From contig JAQWIR010000040.1 of assembly GCA_029248755.1 (NCBI GenBank), forward strand, positions 1 through 55,226: a stretch of 55,226 nt of DNA, written 5' to 3'. Origin of the DNA: Porticoccaceae bacterium (GTDB lineage: Bacteria > Pseudomonadota > Gammaproteobacteria > Pseudomonadales > Porticoccaceae). A program made the translations under genes and the position numbers. Below the pieces are notes generated by a model, which saw only the letters and a list, made by a program, of their open reading frames with translations, was not told where the DNA came from and searched no databases. Of the stretch, positions 1 through 8,983 are shown in pieces (the first letter of the stretch is position 1; each line of letters opens with the position of its first letter).

Positions 1-30
1 TTTTATTTCGCTTTAAGTGATTGATTTATA

Positions 31-107
31 TGGTAGCTACGGGTGGACTTGAACCACCGACCCCAGCATTATGAATGCTGTGCTCTAACCAGCTGAGCTA
101 CGTAGCC
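31..107 (-). tRNA. tRNA-Met (anticodon CAT), elongator type
   Basis: Read on the minus strand this is a complete 77-nt cloverleaf with an encoded 3' CCA (31-33). The anticodon loop TTCATAA gives CAT. The acceptor arm is GGCTACG against CGTAGCT, so base pair 1-72 is a G-U wobble. The 5' half closely resembles the enterobacterial elongator tRNA-Met. The three G-C pairs in the anticodon stem and the unpaired position 1 of an initiator are absent, and the acceptor stem does not look like that of the lysidine-modified tRNA-Ile(CAU). Confidence 0.93.
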
Positions 108-162
108 ACTAAGATGTTGGAAGTCGTTCCAACTATTGCAGTTACTTCTGGAACGGGCGCGC

Positions 163-191
163 ATTTTCGCTACAGATAGCCTGTTTGTCAA
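163..191 (-). promoter_or_regulatory. Promoter of tRNA-Met
   Basis: On the minus strand a perfect -35 hexamer TTGACA (186-191) is followed after 17 bp by GAAAAT (163-168, 4 of 6 matches to the -10 consensus). A GC-only stretch GCGCGCCCG follows immediately, a discriminator typical of stable-RNA promoters under stringent control. Transcription would start near 155, about 50 nt before the mature tRNA 5' end. Confidence 0.6.
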
Positions 192-260
192 GCCATTCCC
201 CTGTTATATCAATGATGTGAGGCTATTTTTTGTATTCGCTATTTATCGGCGGTTTTTTTG

Positions 261-1181
261 TTAGGCTTTTTTGGCAATAGCAGTGGCAATGGATCCGCTG
301 ACCACTAGTATTGCACCTAAAATAGATATTCCTGTCAGTGGTTCTACAGCCATATCTGAAATAGGTATTAGCTGGGCGATGGCAATGGTGAACAGCGGGG
401 TAATGGCGATGATTGCGCTGACTCTGGAGGCTTCTAGATGCACCATGGCTTCGGCAAAGCATCCGTAGGCAATAAATGTGTTTAGCCCGCAAAATAGCAG
501 TGCGGCCCACTGTAGGCTATTTAATTGTCCTAATGTGGAGAAGTCGCTTAGGGGAAGAAACACTAGGCTACCTATCCAGAAGAGAATGACCATGGTTTCG
601 GATGATTGGAAGTCATTGAGCAGGAACTTTTGGATGATGGCATAGCCGGTCCAAAAGATGGCTGACAGGATGATAAATAGCAACCCTAGGCCATAGTCGC
701 CAAATTCGATGAGTAACTGGCCTATCTGGCGTTCAAAAAATAGTATTAGTCCTAGGGAAAACCCAATAAAGCCTAGCCATTGAGTGCGGGTAAATTGTTC
801 TTTAAATAACCACAGGCCTGCCAGTAGGAGCAACATGGGGGCGAGCTGAATCATTACCTGTGTGGCTTCGGCGGAGGTGCGCTCTAGCCCGAGAATATAA
901 AAGCCGTAATTACCGGTAAGCATAAGCCCTGCGATTAAGGTCATGGATAATAGTTTGGGTGATTTTAGCTTATGCCCGTTGATGATTTTTTGGGTAATTA
1001 GTAAATAGGGGGTGAGCAGTAGGGCGGAGATAAAAAACCGAAAAAAAGTGCTGGTGGCGGGCCCGATGGTGGGAGCCACCTGTTGTAAAGTCACTGGCAG
1101 GGTACCCCACATGGTGGCTGTACCTAGGGCGAGTAGTAGCCCAAGTTTCCAGCGGCCTGTAACGGCGTTTAGTTTAGACAT
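261..1181 (-). CDS. EamA/DMT-family permease
   Basis: A 306-residue integral membrane protein with about ten hydrophobic segments arranged as two EamA halves, as expected for the drug/metabolite transporter superfamily. The N-terminal half begins with the motif [11 protein letters not shown], typical of the first EamA repeat, and the second half starts near residue 165 ([14 protein letters not shown]). The substrate cannot be read from sequence. The start overlaps the end of ychF by 8 bp (ATGTCTAA), so translational coupling is likely. There is no clear terminator between its stop and the tRNA-Met promoter region. Confidence 0.87.
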   Translation of the reverse strand: MSKLNAVTGRWKLGLLLALGTATMWGTLPVTLQQVAPTIGPATSTFFRFFISALLLTPYLLITQKIINGHKLKSPKLLSMTLIAGLMLTGNYGFYILGLERTSAEATQVMIQLAPMLLLLAGLWLFKEQFTRTQWLGFIGFSLGLILFFERQIGQLLIEFGDYGLGLLFIILSAIFWTGYAIIQKFLLNDFQSSETMVILFWIGSLVFLPLSDFSTLGQLNSLQWAALLFCGLNTFIAYGCFAEAMVHLEASRVSAIIAITPLFTIAIAQLIPISDMAVEPLTGISILGAILVVSGSIATAIAKKA

Positions 1182-2265
1182 TAAAGCGGAAGTGGATTAA
1201 ATCACCATCTTGCACGATGTAGTCTTTGCCTTCTAAGCGCCATTTGCCGGCTTCTTTGGCACCTTGTTCGCCATTGCCGGCTATAAAGTCTTCATAGGCA
1301 ACGACTTCTGCGCGAATAAAGCCTTTTTCAAAATCTGTATGAATTTTGCCTGCGGCATTGGGGGCTGTTGCGCCGATGGGTATGGTCCAAGCGCGCACTT
1401 CTTTGGGCCCTGCGGTGAAGTAGGTTTGTAGCCCTAGTAGTGAGTAGCCGGCGCGAATTACGCGGTTTAGGCCGGGTTCTTCCATGCCCATTTCTGCTAG
1501 GAATTCCATTTTTTCATGGTCTTCTAATTCGCTAATTTCTGCTTCTAATTTATTGCATATGGGGACTACTACGGCGCCTTCTTGAGCGGCAATTTCTTTG
1601 ACTGCATCGAGATAGGGGTTGTTTTCAAAGCCTTCTTCATCGACATTGGCGATATACATGGTGGGCTTTATGGTTAGGGGGCTTAGCTGTTTTAGTGTTG
1701 TCAGTTCGTCTTCACTTAGACCGAGTGAACGCAGTGGTTGTGCTTCATTTAGATGAGGTATTGCTTTTTCTAATACTTCCACTAGGGCTTTGGCATCTTT
1801 GTCATTGCCTTTGGCGGCTTTACTGGATCTGTGAAGGGCTTTTTCGGCGCTTTCGAGATCGGCCAGGGCTAATTCTGTATTAATAACCGCAATATCGTCA
1901 GCGGGGCTAATTTTTCCTTCAACATGGATTACATTTGCGTCATCAAAACAGCGTACTACATGGGCGATGGCATCGGTTTCGCGAATATTGGCGAGAAATT
2001 GGTTGCCAAGGCCTTCACCTTTGGAGGCGCCGGCGACTAGGCCTGCGATATCAACAAATTCCATACTGGTCGGAATTTGTTTTTCTGGTTGTACTATGGC
2101 TGAAATTTTATCTTGCCGAGCATCGGGGATGGGCACAATGCCGGTGTTGGGTTCGATGGTACAGAAAGGGAAGTTTTCTGCACCAATACCGGCTTTGGTG
2201 AGGGCGTTAAATAAGGTTGATTTACCGACGTTGGGTAATCCGACAATTCCGCAGTTAAAGCCCAT
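1174..2265 (-). CDS. ychF: Ribosome-binding ATPase YchF
   Basis: A 363-residue protein of the Obg-related YchF/OLA1 family, which binds and hydrolyses ATP and associates with ribosomes. The P-loop GLPNVGKS lies at residues 9-16. [20 protein letters not shown] is the G3/switch region. The G4 position reads NVDE rather than NKxD, the change that gives this family ATP rather than GTP preference. A C-terminal TGS domain ends in the family-typical [10 protein letters not shown]. The length equals the usual 363 residues. It lies downstream of pth in the same orientation with 26 bp between them, the order seen in many gammaproteobacteria. Confidence 0.97.
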   Translation of the reverse strand: MGFNCGIVGLPNVGKSTLFNALTKAGIGAENFPFCTIEPNTGIVPIPDARQDKISAIVQPEKQIPTSMEFVDIAGLVAGASKGEGLGNQFLANIRETDAIAHVVRCFDDANVIHVEGKISPADDIAVINTELALADLESAEKALHRSSKAAKGNDKDAKALVEVLEKAIPHLNEAQPLRSLGLSEDELTTLKQLSPLTIKPTMYIANVDEEGFENNPYLDAVKEIAAQEGAVVVPICNKLEAEISELEDHEKMEFLAEMGMEEPGLNRVIRAGYSLLGLQTYFTAGPKEVRAWTIPIGATAPNAAGKIHTDFEKGFIRAEVVAYEDFIAGNGEQGAKEAGKWRLEGKDYIVQDGDLIHFRFNV

Positions 2266-2291
2266 GATGTTTTCCTTTTGCCTTAATTTCT

Positions 2292-2873
2292 TTAGTTGCT
2301 GTGTAGTTTATTCATTGCCTGTTCCCATTGGCCATCTGTGGCGAATGGTAGGCAATTAAGTGCATTATTGATGCTTTTTTCTATCAGTTGCTGATCGCCT
2401 TTGGAGGCTTTTTTTAGTACGTAGTCTGCAACTTGGTCTGCGTGCCCTGGATGACCTATACCAATGCGTAGGCGAGCAAATTCTTTGTTGTTGCCAAGGC
2501 TTTTTATGATATCGCGCAGCCCATTATGGCCTCCATGACCGCCACCGATCTTGAAGCGAACCGAACCGGGATTGTGATCAAGTTCGTCATGGGCAACCAA
2601 TATACTCTGTGGTGCAATTTGATAAAACTTGGCCATGGCGTTAACGGATTGGCCGCTGCAATTCATGTAGGTGCTTGGGATGAGTAGACGAATATCTCTG
2701 CCGTTAAGGCTAATGCGCGCTGTTTCGCCAAAAAACTTTGTTTCAGTACTGAGAGTTGCGCCAGCTGAATGTGCAAGTTCTCTAACGAAATCGGCTCCGG
2801 CATTGTGACGCGTCCGTTGATATTTGGAGCCGGGATTTCCCAGCCCTACGATCATGTCTACGGGCGTTTCCAA
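2292..2873 (-). CDS. pth: Peptidyl-tRNA hydrolase
   Basis: A 193-residue enzyme that cleaves peptidyl-tRNA released from stalled ribosomes. The active-site regions are visible: GLGNPG, then RTRHNAG with the catalytic His, the substrate-binding MNCSG segment, HDELD with the catalytic Asp, and [17 protein letters not shown] start is chosen because GAGG sits 8 nt upstream of it. The in-frame ATG six codons later has no ribosome-binding site and would begin directly at MIVGLGNPG. It follows rplY by 32 bp, so ribosomal protein and peptidyl-tRNA recycling genes are probably cotranscribed. Confidence 0.95.
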   Translation of the reverse strand: METPVDMIVGLGNPGSKYQRTRHNAGADFVRELAHSAGATLSTETKFFGETARISLNGRDIRLLIPSTYMNCSGQSVNAMAKFYQIAPQSILVAHDELDHNPGSVRFKIGGGHGGHNGLRDIIKSLGNNKEFARLRIGIGHPGHADQVADYVLKKASKGDQQLIEKSINNALNCLPFATDGQWEQAMNKLHSN

Positions 2874-2905
2874 TGTCGGAGCCTCAGATTAAGCAAGTAT
2901 GAAGA

Positions 2906-3568
2906 TTACTCTTCGCTTGCTTCTTCTTCGCTATCTTCTTCAGTTGCTGGAGCCTCTGGAGCTTCATCAGAAATTTCTTCTACTGCTTTTGGCATATTAA
3001 CAGCAGCGACTGGAAGATCGTGATCACTACCATGGCTAAGGGCAACACTTTCTACACCCTTAGGTAGTTTGATGTCAGACAAGTGTACTGTTTGACCCAC
3101 TTCAACGTCTGCCATATCGACTTCGATATACTCTGGCAGGTCTTTGGGTAAACAGCTAATTTCTATATCGGTCATGCTGCGTGCAATTAAGCCGCCACCC
3201 AGTTTAACGCCAGTACATTCTTCTTCATTAATGAAGTGAAGTGGTGCTCTTGTTTGTAGCTTGGTGGTTTTGCTTACACGAAAGAAGTCCATATGCATAA
3301 CCACAGATTTTGCTGGGTGACGCTGGATGTCTTTGATAATGACATCTTCAGATTTGCCATCTATCACTAGCCCAACAATATGGGAGTAGAATGCTTCATT
3401 CTCCAGTGCTTTTGCCACATCTTTTTGTGTCAATGAAATTTGCGCTGGGGCTTTTTTTCCACCGTAAACGATGGCGGGTATTTCTCCGGCCAGACGACGC
3501 AGGCGGCGGCTCGCACCTTTCCCTGTATCCTCGCGACCATTCGCATTTAAAGTAAAATCAGTAGACAT
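2906..3568 (-). CDS. rplY: 50S ribosomal protein L25 (general stress protein Ctc form)
   Basis: A 220-residue protein of the long L25/Ctc type, which binds 5S rRNA. The N-terminal L25 domain covers about residues 5-95 (RLRRLAGEIPAIVYGG and VVMHMDFFRV). The C-terminal beta domain runs to about residue 190 (VDMADVEVGQTVHLSDIKLP). The tail is strongly acidic, with many Glu and Asp. It is about twice the length of the E. coli protein, which lacks the C-terminal domain. The ATG is preceded by TAGGAGA. It sits between prs and pth, the usual position in pseudomonads. Confidence 0.95.
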   Translation of the reverse strand: MSTDFTLNANGREDTGKGASRRLRRLAGEIPAIVYGGKKAPAQISLTQKDVAKALENEAFYSHIVGLVIDGKSEDVIIKDIQRHPAKSVVMHMDFFRVSKTTKLQTRAPLHFINEEECTGVKLGGGLIARSMTDIEISCLPKDLPEYIEVDMADVEVGQTVHLSDIKLPKGVESVALSHGSDHDLPVAAVNMPKAVEEISDEAPEAPATEEDSEEEASEE

Positions 3569-3661
3569 GATTGTCTCCTATAATTTGCCATTTCAGACCG
3601 CGACCAGACCTGAAGTGGAGTTAAGTGCCCAAAATTGGGCGTTTAAATCAGTACCCGTTGT

Positions 3662-4606
3662 TTATTGAACAAACATGGCGCTGATGGATTCTTCGTTACT
3701 CAGACGTCTTACTGATTCGCCGAGTAATTTTCCTAGGGTTAGAGTGCGTATTTTGCCACACTTTTTAGCTTCTTCTGTGAGTGGAATACTGTTGGTAACC
3801 ACTAAGTAATCAAGGCTAGAGTTGCTAATATTTTCTATTGCTTTACCCGATAAAACTGGGTGTGTTGCGTAGGCTACGACTTTGTCTGCACCGAATTTTT
3901 TAAGTGCTTCTGCGGCCTTACATAGTGTGCCGGCAGTATCAACAATATCGTCAATGAGTAGACAGGTGCGTCCTTCTACTTCACCAATAAGGTTCATGAC
4001 TTCGCTTTCGTTGGCTGAAGGTCGACGTTTATCAATAATAGCCAAATCACAGTCTAGTTGTTTTGCCACAGCGCGTGCTCTTACAACACCGCCGATATCG
4101 GGGGAAACAACTTGTAAATTTTTGTAGTTCTGACGTTGAATATCGTCTAGAAGTACGGGTGCACCATAAATATTATCTACGGTGCAGTTAAAGAATCCTT
4201 GAATTTGCTCTGCGTGTAAATCTACGGTTAGTACACGATCTACGCCGGCATTAGATAGCATATCTGCTACTACTTTGGCGCTAATGGGGACTCGCACTGA
4301 GCGAACGCGTCGATCTTGTCGGGCATAGCCGAAATAGGGTACTACTGCAGTAATTCGTTCTGCGGAGGAGCGACGAAGTGCGTCGACCATTAGGACTAGT
4401 TCCATCAAGTTGCGATGGGTCGGCTCACAAGTTGGTTGAATGATAAACACATCGTGACCGCGAACATTTTCGCGAATCTCGATATTAATTTCACCATCAG
4501 AGAAGGTGCTGACAAGTGAATCACTTAGTTTAACCCTAAGGGACTTAGCAACTTCTTTTGCGAGTTCCGGATTAGCGTTTCCGGTGAAAAGCATTAATTT
4601 AGACAC
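3662..4606 (-). CDS. prs: Ribose-phosphate pyrophosphokinase (PRPP synthetase)
   Basis: The enzyme makes PRPP from ribose 5-phosphate and ATP for nucleotide, His, Trp and NAD synthesis. Landmarks are [19 protein letters not shown] (ATP-binding flexible region), [11 protein letters not shown] (divalent cation and ribose-phosphate signature), KRRP and the PRPP loop [11 protein letters not shown] place the start at a GTG at 4606 (giving [13 protein letters not shown], 314 residues). AGGA lies 7 nt upstream, and this N-terminus matches pseudomonad homologues. An upstream in-frame TTG at 4627 would add seven unlikely residues. It follows tRNA-Gln by 30 bp. Confidence 0.96.
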   Translation of the reverse strand: MSKLMLFTGNANPELAKEVAKSLRVKLSDSLVSTFSDGEINIEIRENVRGHDVFIIQPTCEPTHRNLMELVLMVDALRRSSAERITAVVPYFGYARQDRRVRSVRVPISAKVVADMLSNAGVDRVLTVDLHAEQIQGFFNCTVDNIYGAPVLLDDIQRQNYKNLQVVSPDIGGVVRARAVAKQLDCDLAIIDKRRPSANESEVMNLIGEVEGRTCLLIDDIVDTAGTLCKAAEALKKFGADKVVAYATHPVLSGKAIENISNSSLDYLVVTNSIPLTEEAKKCGKIRTLTLGKLLGESVRRLSNEESISAMFVQ

Positions 4607-4636
4607 ATCTTTTTCCTGACTTTGCAATTATAAAGA

Positions 4637-4712
4637 TGGCTGGGGCGGGAGGATTCGAACCTCCGAGTGTCGGGATCAAAACCCGATGCCTTAACCACTT
4701 GGCCACGCCCCA
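4637..4712 (-). tRNA. tRNA-Gln (anticodon TTG)
   Basis: A complete 76-nt cloverleaf on the minus strand with encoded CCA (4637-4639). The anticodon loop gives TTG. The acceptor stem is TGGGGCG against CGCCCCA, so position 1-72 is the weak U-A pair typical of bacterial tRNA-Gln and important for its synthetase. It lies 1 nt after the ispE stop codon and 30 bp before prs, so it is probably excised from the ispE-prs transcript. Confidence 0.95.
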
Positions 4713-4713
4713 G

Positions 4714-5556
4714 TTATAAATTTTCCAGTTGTTTATGTAGCGGGGATTGATTTATACCCTTGGCTACAAATGAGTTCCAACTGTTTGGCACTGTTTGTTG
4801 TGCCTTTTTTGCCTCTTGTTGGCTGTCGAAACGGCAGTAAACACTTGCTCCGGTACCCGTCATTAGTGGGTTTCCATAGCGTTTAAGCCAATCTGATACC
4901 TGTTTTACTTCTGGATACAGGGTTTCTACAACAGATTGACAGTCATTTCTGTACAGCTCTTCCGAGAGGGCGCGTATTTTGATGGCTGGAGCGTTCCTTG
5001 TCAATTCACTGTGGCAAAAAATTTGCTCTGTTGAGACCTTTATTTTTGGTGTAACCACCAGATACCAAGTTTGGGTGAGTGAAATAGGGGTTAATTTATC
5101 ACCAATACCTTCGGCAAACGCACTTAATCCTTTTACAAATACGGGAATATCTGCACCTAAATCACTGCCAATTTCTGCCAGTTGGTCATGGGATAAATTA
5201 CATTGCCAAAGACTATTTAATCCCACTAGGGTTGTGGCTGCGTTACTACTGCCACCGCCGAGGCCTGCGCCCATAGGTATTTTTTTATCCAGTTGAATTT
5301 CACAGCCCCAGCTACAATTTGTGGCTTGCTGTAATGCCTGTGCCGCTTTAAAAACCAAGTTATCCTGAGGTTTTACATCTTTAAGATCACTTATGACATT
5401 TATTTCAGCTTGTTTATTGATGCTAAAACTGAGTTGATCGCCATAATCGAGTAGTTGAAATAATGTTTGTAGATTATGGTAGCCATCTTCTCTGCGATCG
5501 AGAATATGCAGAAAAAGGTTTAATTTTGCTGGCGATGGCAGGCTGATTGAAATCAT
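4714..5556 (-). CDS. ispE: 4-diphosphocytidyl-2-C-methyl-D-erythritol kinase
   Basis: A GHMP-family kinase of 280 residues that phosphorylates CDP-methylerythritol in the MEP isoprenoid pathway. PSPAKLNLFLHILDRREDGYH near the N-terminus carries the substrate-binding Lys and the His. PMGAGLGGGSSNAA around residue 95 is the ATP-binding glycine loop, and LMTGTGASVYCRF is the C-terminal GHMP motif. Other MEP genes of this genome (ispD, ispF) lie 14 kb away. The stop is separated from tRNA-Gln by a single base, and the gene follows lolB by 25 bp. Confidence 0.95.
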   Translation of the reverse strand: MISISLPSPAKLNLFLHILDRREDGYHNLQTLFQLLDYGDQLSFSINKQAEINVISDLKDVKPQDNLVFKAAQALQQATNCSWGCEIQLDKKIPMGAGLGGGSSNAATTLVGLNSLWQCNLSHDQLAEIGSDLGADIPVFVKGLSAFAEGIGDKLTPISLTQTWYLVVTPKIKVSTEQIFCHSELTRNAPAIKIRALSEELYRNDCQSVVETLYPEVKQVSDWLKRYGNPLMTGTGASVYCRFDSQQEAKKAQQTVPNSWNSFVAKGINQSPLHKQLENL

Positions 5557-5581
5557 TTTATGCTTCAGTATGTTTTATGAT

Positions 5582-6208
5582 CTATTGAGTGAAAAATTGC
5601 CACTCATTAATGACAAGCTTAAAGGAAACATCCCCATGTCGACCAGATATTTTTTTAGGGATCGTATAAGCACCGTTCGCGAGGTAGCCAGAAAAGTTGA
5701 GTTGCCAACCATTTTGTTGAAAACTGCTAATAAGTCCATCGTCACGAAAATTAATATTTGATGCTTGGTTATGATTGGGGGATATAAGCCCCTTTACCCA
5801 CCAGCTCATTGCATCGACTGATAATGGCACACCCAAAAGCGAAGTACCTAATTGTTCTGGTGTCTTGATTAATTCTCGAGACCCCTTTTGTATGGTTAGC
5901 TGTTGCTGATTACCTTTAATAGTGGCTGCGCCAAAACCTATTGGGCCATTAAGTTTTATATTAAAGTTATTGTTTTTTTGTTGCCAGATTAGATTGATAG
6001 ATTGTGCCTTTTGCGGGGTTCTTATGCCTAATTTACCGGTTATGTTCCAATTATTTTGCTGGGCTAGGGCTGGGCTTTGGGCAGATGCCTGATCGGGCTC
6101 TTGGTCTTGCTCTTGCTCTTGCAAGGGCTCTTGAGAGGAAAAAGAGGCACAGCCGGATAACTGTATTAATATTAGTGCGCCTAATAGAAAAATAATCTGA
6201 TATTTCAT
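5582..6208 (-). CDS. lolB: Outer membrane lipoprotein receptor LolB
   Basis: A 208-residue lipoprotein that accepts lipoproteins from LolA and inserts them in the outer membrane. It has a classical signal peptide ending in the lipobox LSGC (Cys20), and residue 21 is Ala, not the inner-membrane retention Asp. Residues 27-50 form a Gln/Glu/Ala-rich linker encoded by short DNA repeats, then the LolB fold begins at WNITGKLGIRTP. GFGAATIKG and the SWWVKGL segment are family features. It is divergent from hemA, the arrangement also found in enterics and pseudomonads. Confidence 0.9.
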   Translation of the reverse strand: MKYQIIFLLGALILIQLSGCASFSSQEPLQEQEQDQEPDQASAQSPALAQQNNWNITGKLGIRTPQKAQSINLIWQQKNNNFNIKLNGPIGFGAATIKGNQQQLTIQKGSRELIKTPEQLGTSLLGVPLSVDAMSWWVKGLISPNHNQASNINFRDDGLISSFQQNGWQLNFSGYLANGAYTIPKKISGRHGDVSFKLVINEWQFFTQ

Positions 6209-6424
6209 AAGGTCCGTTTAATAGTCGATTGGTTTGTAAGCACAACTGTTAGCATAGATAGGCCATGATGTTATCAGTTAAGGGTCAGACTGTCCTCTAT
6301 GTTGCTATGCTTTATATAATATTTGCTAGCAATTTTCCTATTGACCGTAACTCTAGTGTAAAATTGAGGTTTTGGTGCTTTGTGCCCATAAATTTAAAAA
6401 TCTAATGGTTATGGATAGAAACGG

Positions 6425-7684
6425 ATGGCTTTGGATATCATAGCGTTTGGCATTAATCACAAGTCTGCGTCAGTAGATCTTCGTGGTCGTGTGTCTTTTG
6501 CGCCTGAAGTGGTGGTTGAGACTTTAGGTTCAGCACTGCCCATTTTACAGATCGACGAAATTGCTATTCTTTCTACCTGTAACCGCACTGAGATTTATGC
6601 AGTGGGTGATTTATCTGATCAGCAGTTGCTCGAGTGGTTGGCGACAACCAAGGCGTTGGATGTTCGGGATATTGAAAATTGCTATTACTGTTATCGTGGC
6701 AAAGATGCGATTCGTCATCTTATATGCGTCGCAAGTGGTTTGGATTCTTTGGTTGTTGGTGAGCCGCAAATCTTTGGTCAAATTAAGTCAGCTTATTCTG
6801 TAGCGCAAAAAGCGCAGACGGTGTCGGGTCAATTGAATATGGCCTTTCAGTGGGCCTTTGCTGTGGCTAAGCGCGTTCGATCTGAGACGGCCATTGGTAA
6901 GAATCCAGTATCTGTAGCCTATGCTTCGGTCTGTTTGGCAGAGCAAATTTTTTCTGACTTAAAATCAGCAAATGCTTTGTTAATTGGTGCTGGCGAGACC
7001 ATAGAATTGGTTGCACGTTATTTGCAGGATAAAAAAATCGGGCAAATTACTGTGGCCAATCGCACTTTAGAGCGTGCTAAGGAATTGGCGGAGGATTTTT
7101 CTGCAGAAGCTATCTTACTTGCGGATATGCCCGAGCATCTTCATAGGGCGGATATTGTTATTTCGTCCACAGCAAGTCAATTACCAGTATTGGGCAAGGG
7201 AGCGGTTGAAGCTGCGCTAAAAAGACGTCTTCACAAACCCATGTTTATGGTGGATGTTGCTGTTCCTCGAGATATTGAACCTCAAGTGGAAGAATTAGAT
7301 GATGTCTATCTTTATACGGTTGATGATTTAGAGGAAGTAATTCAAGATAATCTCAAAGCGCGACAATCCGCGGCGGATCTTGCCCAGCAAATTGTAGATG
7401 AGGAAGTAGAAAACTGGTCATCCAAGCAGCGTGAACTTAGTGTAGTGGATACTATTAAGGCATTTAGAGATAGTGCTGAAATAATTAGAGATACGGAGAT
7501 TGAGAAAGCATTAGCGGCTTTGGATCGCGGACAGGACTCTTCTGAAGTCATTACTATTTTGGCTCGCAATCTTACCAACAAGCTTTTGCATAAGCCGACC
7601 ACCAAGCTTAAACAGGCGGGTGAAAAAGGGTGTGATGACACTATTAATGTGACTCAAGCATTATTTGATTTAGATAAGAAATAG
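6425..7684 (+). CDS. hemA: Glutamyl-tRNA reductase
   Basis: A 419-residue enzyme reducing glutamyl-tRNA(Glu) to glutamate-1-semialdehyde, the first committed step of the C5 heme pathway. The catalytic Cys52 is in LSTCNRTE, and the conserved GLDSLVVGEPQIFGQIK follows near residue 105. The NADPH-binding domain has LLIGAGETIELVARYL near residue 187, and the C-terminal helical dimerisation domain ends in LLHKPTTKLKQA. It is divergent from lolB across 216 bp. The usual downstream prfA-prmC pair is absent. Instead hemX follows after 147 bp with its own apparent promoter. Confidence 0.97.
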   Translation: MALDIIAFGINHKSASVDLRGRVSFAPEVVVETLGSALPILQIDEIAILSTCNRTEIYAVGDLSDQQLLEWLATTKALDVRDIENCYYCYRGKDAIRHLICVASGLDSLVVGEPQIFGQIKSAYSVAQKAQTVSGQLNMAFQWAFAVAKRVRSETAIGKNPVSVAYASVCLAEQIFSDLKSANALLIGAGETIELVARYLQDKKIGQITVANRTLERAKELAEDFSAEAILLADMPEHLHRADIVISSTASQLPVLGKGAVEAALKRRLHKPMFMVDVAVPRDIEPQVEELDDVYLYTVDDLEEVIQDNLKARQSAADLAQQIVDEEVENWSSKQRELSVVDTIKAFRDSAEIIRDTEIEKALAALDRGQDSSEVITILARNLTNKLLHKPTTKLKQAGEKGCDDTINVTQALFDLDKK

Positions 7685-7746
7685 CCTATTTAGTATTTGT
7701 ATTCTGTAGTTGATCGTCGGTATTAGGTAGAGGTTTAAAATTATTC

Positions 7747-7776
7747 TTGACCGCAAATATCTAACCACCCTTTAAT
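7747..7776 (+). promoter_or_regulatory. Candidate sigma-70 promoter for hemX-hemY
   Basis: TTGACC (7747-7752, 5 of 6 to consensus) and TTTAAT (7771-7776, 5 of 6) are separated by 18 bp in the hemA-hemX gap. The position would give a leader of about 50 nt before the hemX TTG start. It was found by eye without scoring against background. Confidence 0.45.
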
Positions 7777-7831
7777 AGAGTATTGTGTAAGATGTTATTG
7801 AATAACATCGATTAAAAATTGGGGTTTTACA

Positions 7832-8983
7832 TTGACTGAAGAAGCTAAGCCAAAATCCAAGCCAAAACCAAAGCGGTCATCAGCTGATAGTAAAGCTGCT
7901 GATAAAAAACCTGTGGTTAAAAGTAAATCAGAAAAAACCCCTAAGTCATCTTTTGGTGTGTTAAAAGCTTTCACTAGAATGATGGTTATTGTGTTTATTG
8001 TAGGAGTTTCATCGGCGGGTTGGTTATTTTGGCAAGACTGGCAGGTACAAACGCGTGCCATTGCCAGTAATAGTGGTTTACTTTCATCGCTAAAGTCTAC
8101 TGTAAGCTCAGCCCAAAACTACTCTAAAGATGCCATAGAACAACAGCGCCAACAGCAAAAAATAATGGTTCAGCTTGAAAGTCATTTGCAAAATATTGAG
8201 TTAAGAGTCAACGCTCAGGGCCGGCGATTGGTTGAATTGGGTTCAACCACTCGCAGTGACTGGTTGCTGGCTGAGGCAGAATACTTAGCGCGATTAGCTC
8301 AGCAAAGATTGCAAACCGAGCGCAGTGTAAAAAGTCCCTTAGCGCTATTGCAAAGCGTCGATGCTATTTTGAAGCAAATAGATGATCCTAATTTATTACA
8401 GGCTCGCACTGCTGTGGCGGCTGATATAACCCGTCTGCGCTTGGCGGCGGATGTGGATAGAGCGGGTATTTATCTAGAACTCCAAGCATTGGCTAGCAGT
8501 GTGGATAAGCTTTCTTTAGTTGAATTAGCTGAGCCACAAAAGACAGAGCAACAGCCTGTTGAAATAGCTAATCATCAAAAACAAACAGTATTGGATGAAT
8601 TTTTGGCTGATTTAAGCGGGCTAGTTAGGGTCCGTCACCGTCAAAATCCTATTGAGCCCCTATTGGCGCCTCGGGAAGAGCGTATGGTTAAGCGCAATAT
8701 GCAGATGATTTTTGAGCAAGCTCAGATATCATTATTGCGCGAAGAACAGAGAATTTATCAGGTCACTCTTGAAAAGGCGCAAGCGTATCTGTTTAGATTT
8801 TTTCAATCAAACCCTAGCAGTGAGACGGTAAGTCAGCGTTTAACTCTATTGCTGGATACGCCTATTATTCAGCAGTTACCCGATATACACAGCTCACTTG
8901 ATGCTATTCAGACTTTATTAATTATGCGTGAGCAGCGATTGCTTGAGGATGAAAACCCATTACCTTTGGAGCCTGATCAGTGA
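7832..8983 (+). CDS. hemX: HemX-family membrane protein
   Basis: A 383-residue protein of the HemX family (Pfam HemX, PF04375). These are often mis-annotated as uroporphyrinogen-III C-methyltransferase because of old gene naming, but this family lacks a methyltransferase domain. Residues 1-45 are Lys/Ser-rich and cytoplasmic, one membrane helix lies near residues 48-66 (MMVIVFIVGVSSAGWLFW), and the rest is periplasmic with coiled coil (QQRQQQKIMVQLESHLQNI). The conserved core includes DWLLAEAEYLARLAQQRL. The start is TTG. It is translationally coupled to hemY. Its function in heme synthesis is not established. Confidence 0.85.
   Translation: MTEEAKPKSKPKPKRSSADSKAADKKPVVKSKSEKTPKSSFGVLKAFTRMMVIVFIVGVSSAGWLFWQDWQVQTRAIASNSGLLSSLKSTVSSAQNYSKDAIEQQRQQQKIMVQLESHLQNIELRVNAQGRRLVELGSTTRSDWLLAEAEYLARLAQQRLQTERSVKSPLALLQSVDAILKQIDDPNLLQARTAVAADITRLRLAADVDRAGIYLELQALASSVDKLSLVELAEPQKTEQQPVEIANHQKQTVLDEFLADLSGLVRVRHRQNPIEPLLAPREERMVKRNMQMIFEQAQISLLREEQRIYQVTLEKAQAYLFRFFQSNPSSETVSQRLTLLLDTPIIQQLPDIHSSLDAIQTLLIMREQRLLEDENPLPLEPDQ

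Noticed and set aside
31-107. The CAT-anticodon tRNA as tRNA-Ile(CAU) substrate of TilS, or as initiator
   Set aside because: The acceptor and D-arm sequence match elongator tRNA-Met. The initiator G-C triplet in the anticodon stem is absent.
3627-3640. GCCCAA-AA-TTGGGC palindrome in the rplY-prs gap as a terminator
   Set aside because: A short stem without a T-run on the minus strand, and the genes on both sides look cotranscribed.
6301-6420. TATAAT at 6315-6320 as a hemA promoter
   Set aside because: The hexamer is perfect but no -35 or extended -10 is found at proper spacing, and the region is AT-rich.
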